The notes below the pieces were generated by a model. The model saw only the letters and a program-made list of their open reading frames with translations. It searched no databases and was not told the DNA's origin. 64,000 nt of DNA from Neoakkermansia glycaniphila (lineage in GTDB: Bacteria > Verrucomicrobiota > Verrucomicrobiia > Verrucomicrobiales > Akkermansiaceae). Location: the NCBI RefSeq assembly GCF_001683795.1, contig NZ_LIGX01000020.1, forward strand, positions 44,197 to 108,196, written 5' to 3'. Shown here one piece after another: positions 43,286 to 52,027 of the stretch. The number at the start of each line of letters is the position of its first letter. Within the stretch, counting starts at the first letter, position 1. The translations under genes and the position numbers were made by a program.

Positions 43286-44491
43286 ATGCGGCATGTTGCT
43301 TTCATTCTGCTTTTGATGTTTTGCTGTTTGACGGTTCAGGGTTCGCCTTTCGACTGGGAGGGGGAACAGTCGACGTATCATCCTATCGTCTTGAGCAGCA
43401 AGCAGGTTGCCGGGAAGGATTTCCCGGAGTATGAGTTCAATGCGAGGGAAACCGATGCCCAAGGGAGAATCCGAGGAACGATCGCCATCCGGCAGAACGG
43501 CAAGTCGAAACAGTACGCTTTTACGGTGGCAGGTGCAGCCGATAGCGACGGGTTCATGCCGCTTTCCGTGAGACGGAAGGGGCAGGAGGAAGAAGAGGCT
43601 TGGAGCGTGCGGGTGCGTGGCGATATTCTGAATCTGCAGATGCCGGGGCTTGATCGCCCGGTTGCGATGAAGAGAGTCCCTGCCCTGACGGTTCTGACTC
43701 CACCGAAACCGAAGGTGGTATTGCCCAATAACCGATCACATCAGGGGATCGATTTGAAACCGGATGTAGAATCAGGCATGGAACGAGATGAGACCGTAAT
43801 CTCTGAGGAATCTGGGGCGAGGTCGGAAAACGTTTGGACAGACAAAGCCTTACCATGGATCGCCGCGTTCCTGTTTTTGTTACCGTTGTTTTTGTCTCGT
43901 CTGTGCGGTTCCCGTTTTTCGGTTGCAGTGGCAGTTTTCGCGCTGGCAGGAGTGTTGCTGGCATGTACCTTGTATGATCCGACCTTGTGGGTGTTTTATG
44001 CGGCAGCATGGGGTATTCTCATGGTGTTGGCCTGTGTTCCGACGCCAAAACAGGCGTTCGACATGGATATTCTATCGCATGTTCAAGGTGTTCCGATACA
44101 ACGTACCAAGAGCGGCCAGTCCGAGACTTCTTGTTCCGATAATATGGCGATGCCCCGAACGATTACGGTGACGGAGGATACTGTTCGCGGTGTGATGATG
44201 GAAGATATAAACCATCGCAGCAAAAACAAGTTGGAAGAGATTCTGCGAGATGGTATTGGAATGTATCTGGAAGACAGTCTCAGGCATATTGGAGAGATCG
44301 CCCATGATGCACACCCCGGTGATATGGTAGAGCTGGAGGGAGATGTCCGGCAGGTCGTTCGAGATTTGCTGTCCATGATGGATAAGCGTTGCCTCGTTCT
44401 GTTGCAGCATTATCAGGATAATGGCTTTAATCCGGCTCCTATTGCCAGGCTACGAAAGAAGATTGCGGTATTGTATCGTTCACGTTGGTGA
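43286..44491 (+). CDS. Hypothetical exported/membrane protein
   Basis: 401 residues. A signal peptide (MRHVAFILLLMFCCLTVQG) leads to an extracytoplasmic part to about residue 185 with beta-rich sequence. Two or three helices at about 188-250 (LPWIAAFLFLLPLFLSRL, VAVAVFALAGVLLACTLY, LWVFYAAAWGILMVLAC) follow. The last 140 residues are cytoplasmic and helical, ending in a basic tail. No family recognised. Confidence 0.65.
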   Translation: MRHVAFILLLMFCCLTVQGSPFDWEGEQSTYHPIVLSSKQVAGKDFPEYEFNARETDAQGRIRGTIAIRQNGKSKQYAFTVAGAADSDGFMPLSVRRKGQEEEEAWSVRVRGDILNLQMPGLDRPVAMKRVPALTVLTPPKPKVVLPNNRSHQGIDLKPDVESGMERDETVISEESGARSENVWTDKALPWIAAFLFLLPLFLSRLCGSRFSVAVAVFALAGVLLACTLYDPTLWVFYAAAWGILMVLACVPTPKQAFDMDILSHVQGVPIQRTKSGQSETSCSDNMAMPRTITVTEDTVRGVMMEDINHRSKNKLEEILRDGIGMYLEDSLRHIGEIAHDAHPGDMVELEGDVRQVVRDLLSMMDKRCLVLLQHYQDNGFNPAPIARLRKKIAVLYRSRW

Positions 44492-44624
44492 GCGGGTTCT
44501 ATGAACGATGTGTTCGGATCTTTGGTGTTGTTTTCCGAGTCTCAAGGAGTCCGTATTGCCTGTTTTTTCGTCTGTTTTCCCCTTTCTGCTTGAACTGACT
44601 GGCTGTTTCGGGCATCCTTCATGT

Positions 44625-45071
44625 ATGAGCAAATCATTGTCAGAAGACCAAATCGCCACTTTGCGCAAGTGGGCGGAAGATGGATTGGATCTCAATGGCA
44701 TCCAAAAGGCCCTGACGGAGCAGCTGGGTATTCACATGACATATATGGATACGCGTTTTCTTTTGCTGGATCTCGGTATTGAGCTTCGTTCCCCGGCAGA
44801 GGCTGCACCTGCTGCCGATGCTGCCGCACAGGAGGTTCCGCAATCGATTTCATCCGGCCAGTTGAAGGTGACGATCGACGAGGTGAAGCAACCCGGCGTG
44901 TTTCTTTCCGGACAGGTGGCTTTCCCGACCGGAGCACGCGCCACATGGTTGATCGACGCCCGCGGGAGTGTGTCTTGGGAGCCGATTCTTGGCGAACCTT
45001 CGGAAGAGGATTTGAATGCTTTCCAAAAGGAATTGGGGCATATCATCCGTACGCAGCTCGGACGCATTTGA
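44625..45071 (+). CDS. Conserved-looking hypothetical protein with HTH-like N-terminus
   Basis: 148 residues from ATG 44625. The first 55 residues (QIATLRKWAEDGLDLNGIQ, then a TRFLLLDLGIEL segment) look like a small helical recognition domain. A Pro/Ala linker follows, then a beta-rich C-terminal half with GQVAFPTGARATWLIDARG. No signal peptide. The next gene starts 4 bp after its stop. I do not recognise the family. Confidence 0.65.
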   Translation: MSKSLSEDQIATLRKWAEDGLDLNGIQKALTEQLGIHMTYMDTRFLLLDLGIELRSPAEAAPAADAAAQEVPQSISSGQLKVTIDEVKQPGVFLSGQVAFPTGARATWLIDARGSVSWEPILGEPSEEDLNAFQKELGHIIRTQLGRI

Positions 45072-45075
45072 TTTC

Positions 45076-45363
45076 ATGAATTCAGACGATGCCCTTTCTT
45101 CCGTTGACGAACGGATTCCCGATGATGTTCTTGCCGATCTGTTGACGGCTCTCCGCCAGCAGATGGCAAGCGATGAGACGGCGTTCGTGCGTTGTACTTT
45201 CGATCGCTTGACAGCCGACGGCTGTGCGGAAGACGAGGCTTTGCACGCCATGGCTTCCGTTTTACTTTGGGAGATCAATACCATGATGGCTACCCAATCT
45301 CCCTTCGATCTGGACCACTACCACAGCGAGCTGGACGCACTATCCTTCTCAACCAACTCCTAA
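45076..45363 (+). CDS. Small hypothetical protein
   Basis: 95 residues from ATG 45076, acidic and mostly helical (VLADLLTALRQQMASDE, then HAMASVLLWEINTMM). No signal or membrane helix. It is tightly linked to the preceding gene (4 bp) and 13 bp ahead of the SHD1 protease, so the three may form one operon. No family recognised. Confidence 0.6.
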   Translation: MNSDDALSSVDERIPDDVLADLLTALRQQMASDETAFVRCTFDRLTADGCAEDEALHAMASVLLWEINTMMATQSPFDLDHYHSELDALSFSTNS

Positions 45364-45376
45364 TTAATTGATTACC

Positions 45377-46597
45377 ATGCATTTCACCTGGTTAAAATCC
45401 ATGTCAGCCGTTCTCGCGGCCGCTTTCCTCTTTACCAATGCAGACGCCCGTTCCTGGACGGATAAGAAGGGCCGTACCATTGATGCCGATTTCGTGTCGA
45501 CTGACGGCACGAATGTTACGCTCAAGCTTACCAAGACAGGCAAGACCGCTACGGTTCCCATCGACTCTCTCAGTCCGAAGGATGTTGCTTTCGTGAATGA
45601 GCAAGAGACACAGGAACCCGTCGATAGCGCGGATGTGGTCGATATGCCCGACCGTTGGCCGGAGAAGGTTCCGGGGCCCAAGAATTTCCGATTGAAGGAA
45701 GAGAATGCCAAGGACAAGAACCGGTCGACCTATATTTACAAGACGGCCAATTTCCGGTTTACTTCCCAGAAGCCTCTGGATGAAAAGGCTCAGGAAGCAA
45801 TCGGACGTTTGTATGAAGGTACGTTCGCCGCCGTCAAACGGATGCCCCTGCCGATTCCCCGCGTGAAGAGCAAGCGGCGTCCAGGACAGGAACTGAAGGC
45901 TTTGCTGACGCCGGATATGGCTTCCTATTATGCAGCCGGCGGTCCTCAAGGCTCCGTCGGTGTATTCCGCTCGGCCATGGCTCAAACCAACAAGCGATTG
46001 ACCGAGAAAGACGTGCAGGATGATATGACGATTGTGCCTTTTACGGCGCTCGGTATTTCACCCGACGGCAAGCTGCTCGACGACAAGATCGACAGCCATA
46101 CTCTGGCGCATGAAATTACGCACCAGTTGACCTGCCTGTGCAATTTCCGCAATTCGATCTGGATCAACGAAGGGATGTCCGAGTATGTGGGTTATGTGCC
46201 GTACGACGGTAACGAGTTCGATTTCACGGGAGCTTTCAAGAATATCCGCGAAGCAGCCATGGTTTACGAACAACACGGGAAATGGACGCTTCCGTTCACG
46301 ATCGAGGAGTTCATCGACATGAGCCAGGATACGTTCTACGGCAAAGGCAGTACGGATCCCAATTACGGACACCGCAATTATACGCTGGCCGCGATGCTGG
46401 TAGCGTACCATTTCCATCTCGACGACCGTTACGGGCTTCGTAATTTCACGAATTACATGAATGCCCTGCAGCGCGGTACTGCTCCGGACAAATGCAAGAA
46501 GACCCTGCTCGGCAAGCGCAAGAATTTCAAGCAGCTTCAGGATGATTTTTCCGCCGCCTGGAAGGAAAAGGGCGTAAATATCCAGTTCAAGGAATAA
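45377..46597 (+). CDS. Secreted SHD1-domain zinc metallopeptidase-like protein
   Basis: 406 residues from ATG 45377. A signal peptide ends near TNADA (residue 23). Residues 25-80 form an SHD1-type domain (RSWTDKKGRTIDADFVS). The catalytic part holds the zinc motif LAHEITHQL near 237 and, 20 residues on, WINEGMSEYVG with the third-ligand Glu typical of gluzincins. Probably a secreted or periplasmic peptidase; substrate unknown. It ends in a bidirectional terminator shared with lepA. Confidence 0.78.
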   Translation: MHFTWLKSMSAVLAAAFLFTNADARSWTDKKGRTIDADFVSTDGTNVTLKLTKTGKTATVPIDSLSPKDVAFVNEQETQEPVDSADVVDMPDRWPEKVPGPKNFRLKEENAKDKNRSTYIYKTANFRFTSQKPLDEKAQEAIGRLYEGTFAAVKRMPLPIPRVKSKRRPGQELKALLTPDMASYYAAGGPQGSVGVFRSAMAQTNKRLTEKDVQDDMTIVPFTALGISPDGKLLDDKIDSHTLAHEITHQLTCLCNFRNSIWINEGMSEYVGYVPYDGNEFDFTGAFKNIREAAMVYEQHGKWTLPFTIEEFIDMSQDTFYGKGSTDPNYGHRNYTLAAMLVAYHFHLDDRYGLRNFTNYMNALQRGTAPDKCKKTLLGKRKNFKQLQDDFSAAWKEKGVNIQFKE

Positions 46598-46620
46598 GCC
46601 GTTTCCGGTTCATTTCATGC

Positions 46621-46656
46621 AAAAAGAGCAGAGACATCAAGTCCCTGCTCTTTTTT
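46621..46656. terminator. Bidirectional terminator between the SHD1 protease and lepA
   Basis: AAAAAGAGCAG and CTGCTCTTTTTT arms with an inner GAC/GTC pair. Both strands end in a T-run. Confidence 0.88.
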
Positions 46657-46679
46657 GTTCAAAGGCGTATGCCACGCAA

Positions 46680-48479
46680 TCAGTCGCCACTCTTGAGCAC
46701 GCGAATGAAGGCTTCCTGAGGGATGTTGACGCGGCCGATGGCTTTCATGCGCTTTTTGCCTTCCTTCTGCTTTTCGAGGAGTTTACGCTTTCGGGTCACG
46801 TCGCCGCCGTAGCATTTGGCCGTCACGTTTTTGCGCATGGCGGAGATGCTTTCACGGGCGATGATTTTGCCGCCGATGCAGGCCTGAATGGCCACGGTGA
46901 AGAGCTGCTTGGGGATGACGTCCTTGAGTTTGGTCGCCAGTTCGCGGCCCCGGCTTTCCGCCTTGTCGCGGTGGACGATCATCGAGAAGGCATCCACCGG
47001 TTCCCCGGCGATCATCATGTCCATTTTGATGAGGTTGGCGGCGCGGTAGCCTGCATGTTCATAGTCCATGGAGCCGTAGCCGCGTGTCATGGATTTGAGC
47101 TTGTCGTTGAAGTCGACGAGGATTTCCGCCAGAGGCAGCGTGCCGGTGATCATCACGCGGGTATCGTCGATGGTTTCGGTGTGTTCGACAGCGCCGCGTT
47201 TTTCGAGGATGAGCTGCATCACGTCGCCGATGTAGTCGCCGGGGATCATGATGAAGACGCGGACGAGCGGTTCGCGGATTTCCTGAATTTCCTGCGGTTC
47301 CGGCAGGATGCTCGGGTTGTCCACGAGCATTTCTTCGCCGTCCGTGCGCGTCACTTCATAGATGACGGAGGGGTACGTGGAGATCACGTCCATGTTGAAC
47401 TCGCGGCGGAGGCGTTCCTGAATGATTTCCATGTGCAGGAGGCCGAGGAAGCCGCAGCGGAAACCGAAGCCGAGAGCGATGGAGGATTCTGCGGAGTAGG
47501 TGAAGGCCGCGTCGTTGATCTGGAGCTTGGCCATGGCGGCCTTGAGTGCTTCAAAGTCCGAGGAGTCGACGGGGTAGATGCCCGAGAAGACCATCGGGTG
47601 GATTTCCTTGAAGCCGGCCAGCGGTTCTTTGCAAGGATTGGCGGTGTCCGTGTAGGTGTCGCCGATCTTGACGTCGGCCGCCGATTTCATGTTGGCGATG
47701 ATGTAGCCCACATCTCCCGTTTCAAGGGTGTCCGTCCGCTGCATTTTCGGTGTGAAGACGCCGACTTCCTTGACTTCATAGGTTTCGTCCGTGGCGAACA
47801 GGCGCACGCGCATACCTCGCTTGACTTGTCCCGAGACGACGCGCACATAGGAGACGACGCCTCGATAGGCGTCGTACACGGAGTCGAATACCAGCGCACG
47901 CAGGAGATTGTCTTCGCTTTCGCGAGGCGGTGGCATGCGCGTGACGATGGCTTCAAGAATGTCTTCGATGCCGACTCCCGTTTTGGCGGATGCCTTGATG
48001 GCTTCTTCGCGCGGGATGCAGACGACGTCTTCGAGCTGGCGGTAGACGCCGGGAAGGTTGGCGCTGGGAAGGTCGATCTTGTTGATGACGGGGACAATGG
48101 TCAGCCCCTGGTCCATGGCAAGGTGCATGTTCGCCAGCGTTTGGGCTTCCACGCCCTGCGCAGCGTCGACGATGAGAATCGCGCCTTCGCAAGCGGCGAG
48201 CGAGCGGGAGACTTCGTAGGAGAAGTCCACGTGGCCGGGGGTGTCCAGCAGGTTAAGTTTGTATGTTTTACCATCCTTCGCCCGGTAGTGCATCGTCACG
48301 GGATGGGATTTGATGGTGATGCCCTTTTCCCGTTCGAGATCCATGGCATCGAGAAGCTGGTCCTGCTTTTGACGGTCGGAGATCGTATTGGTATATTCCA
48401 GCAGGCGGTCGGACAGAGTCGTTTTGCCGTGGTCGATATGGGCGATGATCGAAAAATTGCGCGTAAGATTCGTGGACAT
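46680..48479 (-). CDS. lepA: Elongation factor 4 (LepA)
   Basis: 599 residues, exactly the family length. GTPase motifs: AHIDHGKTT (G1), DTPGHVDFSYEV (G3) and NKIDLPSA (G4). The LepA-specific C-terminal domain is complete (YGGDVTRKRKLLEKQKEGKKRM). It is a ribosomal GTPase that acts on stalled or mis-translocated ribosomes. It lies 64 bp downstream of the channel gene. Confidence 0.98.
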   Translation of the reverse strand: MSTNLTRNFSIIAHIDHGKTTLSDRLLEYTNTISDRQKQDQLLDAMDLEREKGITIKSHPVTMHYRAKDGKTYKLNLLDTPGHVDFSYEVSRSLAACEGAILIVDAAQGVEAQTLANMHLAMDQGLTIVPVINKIDLPSANLPGVYRQLEDVVCIPREEAIKASAKTGVGIEDILEAIVTRMPPPRESEDNLLRALVFDSVYDAYRGVVSYVRVVSGQVKRGMRVRLFATDETYEVKEVGVFTPKMQRTDTLETGDVGYIIANMKSAADVKIGDTYTDTANPCKEPLAGFKEIHPMVFSGIYPVDSSDFEALKAAMAKLQINDAAFTYSAESSIALGFGFRCGFLGLLHMEIIQERLRREFNMDVISTYPSVIYEVTRTDGEEMLVDNPSILPEPQEIQEIREPLVRVFIMIPGDYIGDVMQLILEKRGAVEHTETIDDTRVMITGTLPLAEILVDFNDKLKSMTRGYGSMDYEHAGYRAANLIKMDMMIAGEPVDAFSMIVHRDKAESRGRELATKLKDVIPKQLFTVAIQACIGGKIIARESISAMRKNVTAKCYGGDVTRKRKLLEKQKEGKKRMKAIGRVNIPQEAFIRVLKSGD

Positions 48480-48543
48480 GCAGGGTCAGGGAGCCTAGAC
48501 GATATATGTGTCAAGGTCAAGCAATATCACGTTCATGCAGGCT

Positions 48544-49404
48544 TTATTTGGCCTGATGCACGGCAGGTGCCTTTGCCTGGGGAGCAGACTGGGAAGGCTG
48601 TGCCGGTTTCGGGTCGGTGCCCGAAGCGGTCAATTGTGCGTTTGCGGCGATGGATGCCTGTTTGGCCGCCTTTTCGATCATATCCAGTTTACGGCTCTGC
48701 CACAGCCGCGTCGTTGCCGAGGTGATGAGTGCCGTGGGTACCGCGACGACGGCGACGCCAAGTACCAGCATGCAACCGCTGAATACCTTGCCTAGGACCG
48801 TAACGGGCACCACATCGCCGTATCCCGTCGTCGTCAAGGAGACTGCTGCGAACCAGAAACCGTCCAGAAGCGAGGAGAATACTTCCGGCTGCGCCTTCCT
48901 TTCGGCCATATAGATGCCCATGGCGAAGAAGTAATGCAGGAAGAAGAACAGTCCGAAGAAAATATACAGTTCCTTGCTGATAGATTTGAATATCTGGGCG
49001 AAAGGAGCGAATATCCTGTTGAACCGGACGATTTTGAAGATGCAGAACAATTCGACAATGCGCAGGGAGTACAGGACGTTGGCCTCGTCCACTCCCAGCA
49101 GAGGCAGAAGGGCCGGAAGGCAAACCACGAGGTCGATGAGTCCCATGAAGCTGAAGATGTACCGCAACCGCGACTGCGACACGGCAATGCGAAGGATATA
49201 TTCGATCAGGAAGAAGACGGGAAGGTATTTGTCGAACCCTACGATCAGAGCAGCCAGTCCGGGGGCATCTTCCGAAAAATCGGGAAAAGCCAGTATCGTA
49301 AAGGAGAGGCACCAGAGAATGGCAATGCCCCAGACTACTTTTTCCCATGCGCCGAAGCAGGCGATGCCCTTGCTATCCGTCCACTTGTGTTTCAACGTAC
49401 TCAT
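48544..49404 (-). CDS. Voltage-gated-type potassium channel
   Basis: 286 residues with six membrane helices. A voltage-sensor-like S4 carries spaced basic residues (LYSLRIVELFCIFKIVRFNRIF). The pore has the K+ selectivity filter SLTTTGYGDVVPVT near residue 198. The C-terminal 60 residues form a helical then Pro/Ala/Gln-rich cytoplasmic tail with no RCK domain. It should conduct K+ across the inner membrane. No partner gene is evident. Confidence 0.92.
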   Translation of the reverse strand: MSTLKHKWTDSKGIACFGAWEKVVWGIAILWCLSFTILAFPDFSEDAPGLAALIVGFDKYLPVFFLIEYILRIAVSQSRLRYIFSFMGLIDLVVCLPALLPLLGVDEANVLYSLRIVELFCIFKIVRFNRIFAPFAQIFKSISKELYIFFGLFFFLHYFFAMGIYMAERKAQPEVFSSLLDGFWFAAVSLTTTGYGDVVPVTVLGKVFSGCMLVLGVAVVAVPTALITSATTRLWQSRKLDMIEKAAKQASIAANAQLTASGTDPKPAQPSQSAPQAKAPAVHQAK

Positions 49405-49481
49405 GTACCGGATGCTATTCTATTCTAACAGCCAACAATCTGCAAGAGAATAAGCAGTCAGCCCGCACTGGCCGTCGTCTG

Positions 49482-50393
49482 TCAGAAAAATTCGACAACG
49501 TATTTATCCGAGAAATTACCGGCCTTGATCTCTACCCAGTAAATGCCTTCAGGAGTCTGAATGCCGGGTTCGAACACGATTTGCCCATCATGCGTGAAGA
49601 CACTGCCCATCGAAATTTTTTGCGCCTGTTGCAATTCGCTCGGCGTAGGAACCTTGGTGGGCGGCTGGGCCAGTTTCCACATGGTGACGTTCGCTTTTTT
49701 CATCGAAATTCCGGCCGGAGCGTAATAGCTCCATCCGTTGCCTTTCATCCAGGCGGCAGGGTAGAATCCGTTGCCGGGATAGCTCCATCCACGTTTCATT
49801 TTAGGCATTTTTGCACCTCTTCCCAACATGACCCTCATGGCGCCGAACCCCTTCTGTTTACCGAATCCGGTAGACGTCAGACCATATTTCAAACAATGTT
49901 GCCTGTGCCCGCGCACTTCACGGTTGTTCGCGCCGGCATCATCCATGTAAATGTGTACTGTGTTCACCATCGGCAGATTGCCGCTGGCTGCAGCCAGATT
50001 GCACTGGTCGGTGTAGGCTCCGAGCGAGTGGGAGAGCGTTCCTTTGGCAGCACAGGCATCAGCGGCAGACTGCGCTTGAGAACACATGGATGCGTTCACC
50101 TTGACGGAAAAAGGCACTCCACACAGGTAGCGGTACACGTTCAAGGCATTGACGGCCTCCTGCGCTTCGGCAAGATTCCCACTTCCTTTCTTGGCCTGAA
50201 TGGCGGCAATGGTTTTGTTGATGGATTCCTGCGTCCGGGGATACAGAGCTTTGCTGCGTGCCGTATTTTTTTCGGAGGCCTCTCGGCGGGCCGGTTTGGT
50301 TTCGGGTGAGTTATCCCCGGCCGGAGCCTGGGCATGGGCCATGGTAGCCATCAATAGAGTTCCAAACAAAATACGCGATATCATATTAGTCAT
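49482..50393 (-). CDS. Secreted CAP (SCP/PR1-like) domain protein
   Basis: 303 residues. A signal peptide (MISRILFGTLLMATMAHA) is followed by a low-complexity linker, then a CAP-like domain from about residue 80 (EAVNALNVYRYLCGVPF) with SHSLGAYTDQCNLA and NNREVRGHRQHCLKYGL. The C-terminal part is beta-rich (FEPGIQTPEGIYWVEIKAG). Extracellular; the role of bacterial CAP proteins is mostly unknown. It diverges from the cbiK riboswitch region. Confidence 0.75.
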   Translation of the reverse strand: MTNMISRILFGTLLMATMAHAQAPAGDNSPETKPARREASEKNTARSKALYPRTQESINKTIAAIQAKKGSGNLAEAQEAVNALNVYRYLCGVPFSVKVNASMCSQAQSAADACAAKGTLSHSLGAYTDQCNLAAASGNLPMVNTVHIYMDDAGANNREVRGHRQHCLKYGLTSTGFGKQKGFGAMRVMLGRGAKMPKMKRGWSYPGNGFYPAAWMKGNGWSYYAPAGISMKKANVTMWKLAQPPTKVPTPSELQQAQKISMGSVFTHDGQIVFEPGIQTPEGIYWVEIKAGNFSDKYVVEFF

Positions 50394-50565
50394 AGTGTAT
50401 CACAGAAAACATGCCGACCGGAAGCCAAAAAACGAAAGAACGTCACGAATCAACCGTTCCCGGCGATCCTTTCCTGCGTGTGTTTCCAAAAGGAAGGCAT
50501 ACAAGGAAGAATTGCCTTTTTACCGTTCCATCAATAGACTATCAATTGTATTCGTTATCGCCGGG

Positions 50566-50581
50566 TTACACGTGCGTGTAA
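50566..50581. promoter_or_regulatory. Palindromic operator candidate upstream of the cbiK promoter
   Basis: TTACACG-TG-CGTGTAA is a 7-bp perfect inverted repeat with a 2-bp centre, ending 27 bp before the -35 box. The size suits a dimeric regulator. Confidence 0.35.
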
Positions 50582-50608
50582 GATTGTTTTTATTTCATGA
50601 ATTCCCGC

Positions 50609-50637
50609 TTGACGCCTTTATACGTGTTCGCTATCAT
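50609..50637 (+). promoter_or_regulatory. Promoter of the cbiK riboswitch transcript
   Basis: TTGACG and TATCAT are exactly 17 bp apart, with the start expected near 50644, at the 5' edge of the riboswitch. The layout matches the promoter at 54129-54157. Confidence 0.6.
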
Positions 50638-50639
50638 GC

Positions 50640-50800
50640 CCGCAGCAACGGGGAATCCTGTGAAAATCAGGAACAGTCGCGCTGCGGTAACTGGTTACGA
50701 CCTCTCATCGCGATGCAAATCGTGAAAGCCAATCCGGACACATGCCGGGTGAAGGCGGGAGGAAGGTTTGAAACCAGAAGTCCGAATATCCGTCGCCTGG
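50640..50800 (+). ncRNA. Cobalamin (AdoCbl) riboswitch 1, upstream of cbiK
   Basis: The conserved core reads CGGGGAAT-N-GTGAAAATC-N-CAGTCGCGCTGCGGTAAC (50650-50700), very like the E. coli btuB element. Further on come AAGCCAATCCGG/CCGGG and a B12-box-like segment, AAACCAGAAGTCCG (about 50772-50785). It should reduce cbiK expression when adenosylcobalamin is abundant. A TGGGGC/GCCCCA hairpin and a TGCGGT/ACCGCA hairpin (50844-50861) follow before the ATG; the latter could pair with TGCGGT of the core and act as the switch. Confidence 0.85.
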
Positions 50801-50926
50801 GGCACCACGCCCCATCCATATTCAACGCATGATTGAGCATTCTGCGGTATCACAACCGCACCTGTATTCGAAATATCCGAATCGGGGAAAGTACAGCCAT
50901 GCGGACAGCCAAACCACATCACCGAC

Positions 50927-51847
50927 ATGACATTAACCCGCAATCTGGCCCTGGGCATGAGCGCTGCACTCATGATATTCCCTGCCTCTTTCGCCGCCAC
51001 ACCACCTCCACCCATGAACGATGGAATTCTTCTCGTCGCTTTCGGTACCAGCTACGGCAAAGCCCGCGTCTCCTACGACAAGACGGAAGAAACCTTCCAG
51101 CCCTCCTTTTCCAAAGACCGCATTCACTGGTCCTACACTTCGGACATCATCCGCAAGAAGCTGGCCAAGCAAGGCAAGCCCGTGCCTTCCATCCGCGAAA
51201 GCCTCGACAACCTTTCCCGGCAGGGAGTCCGCAACATACGCATCCAGTCGCTCCACATGGCAGCTGGTGAAGAATTCTCCGAAATGGAGCGAACCGTCCA
51301 GAACTATATCGATGCCCATCCGCAAGCCTTCGACCGCGTCCTGCTCGGCCGTCCGCTGCTTGAAAGCCATGCGGATCTCGATGGCGTCGTGCAGACGCTC
51401 GCCGAAGAACTGCCGAAAGAACGCCGTCCCGACGAAGCCGTCCTGTACATGGCCCACGGGCAGCAGCACGGCCGGGCCGACCTCGTCCTTGCCGCCGTGC
51501 GCGACGAATTGCAGCGCCGCGACTCCCTCACCTTCATGGCCACCGTCGAAGGTACCTACTCTTTGGAACGCGCCTTGCAGGAATTGAAGAACAAAGGTGT
51601 CAAAACCGTCTGGCTCGCCCCCTTCATGATCGTCGCCGGAGACCATGCCAACAACGATCTCGTCGGCAGCGACGAAGATTCCTGGGCCAGCATCCTGAAA
51701 AAAGAAGGTTTCAACGTCAAGGCCCACCTCAAAGGACTGGGTGAGATGGAAGGCATTCGTCGCATTTTCCTGCGCCATGCTCTCGAGACGGTTGACGACA
51801 TGGTGCCCGTTTCCGCTCCGGCAGCCGCCGATGCCGGCCACTCCTGA
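50927..51847 (+). CDS. cbiK: Anaerobic cobalt chelatase CbiK, probably periplasmic
   Basis: 306 residues. Unlike cytoplasmic CbiK (about 260 residues), it has an N-terminal signal peptide (RNLALGMSAALMIFPASFA). The chelatase motifs follow: GILLVAFGTSYGKAR near residue 33, LHMAAGEEF, the His of MAHGQQH and the His of AGDHANNDLVG, which bind the metal and tetrapyrrole. It would insert Co2+ (or Fe2+) into sirohydrochlorin. Exported CbiK forms are known in Desulfovibrio. It is controlled by its own cobalamin riboswitch, which supports the cobalt role. Confidence 0.9.
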   Translation: MTLTRNLALGMSAALMIFPASFAATPPPPMNDGILLVAFGTSYGKARVSYDKTEETFQPSFSKDRIHWSYTSDIIRKKLAKQGKPVPSIRESLDNLSRQGVRNIRIQSLHMAAGEEFSEMERTVQNYIDAHPQAFDRVLLGRPLLESHADLDGVVQTLAEELPKERRPDEAVLYMAHGQQHGRADLVLAAVRDELQRRDSLTFMATVEGTYSLERALQELKNKGVKTVWLAPFMIVAGDHANNDLVGSDEDSWASILKKEGFNVKAHLKGLGEMEGIRRIFLRHALETVDDMVPVSAPAAADAGHS

Positions 51848-51893
51848 AGATTATCGATTCTCTCATGGCATTACTGCCATTTACCTGCCCATA

Positions 51894-51931
51894 AAAAGAG
51901 GCTGTCTCAAACCAATGAGACAGCCTCTTTT
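51894..51931. terminator. Strong terminator after cbiK
   Basis: A 16-bp perfect stem (AAAAGAGGCTGTCTCA and its complement) with a 6-nt loop. It ends in a T-run on the plus strand, and also on the minus strand. Confidence 0.9.
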
Positions 51932-52027
51932 ATGGTGCAAAACAAGCTCGAACCATTGGAATGCCTCCCTTTCGTCTTTCGTTCCATGCAGTGAAACGTT
52001 ATATTTTCCGAGTCAACCGGAAAAACG

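Larger units (their letters stand above)
50394..50926. other. 533-bp regulatory spacer between the CAP gene and cbiK
   Basis: No gene is supported. The left 170 bp shows nothing beyond general AT-rich promoter sequence for the divergent CAP gene. From 50566 on it holds a palindrome, a strong promoter, a cobalamin riboswitch and several hairpins, described separately. Confidence 0.7.

Noticed and set aside
46617..48725. Long plus-strand frame of 702 codons
   Set aside because: Antisense to lepA, which is full length and strongly conserved.
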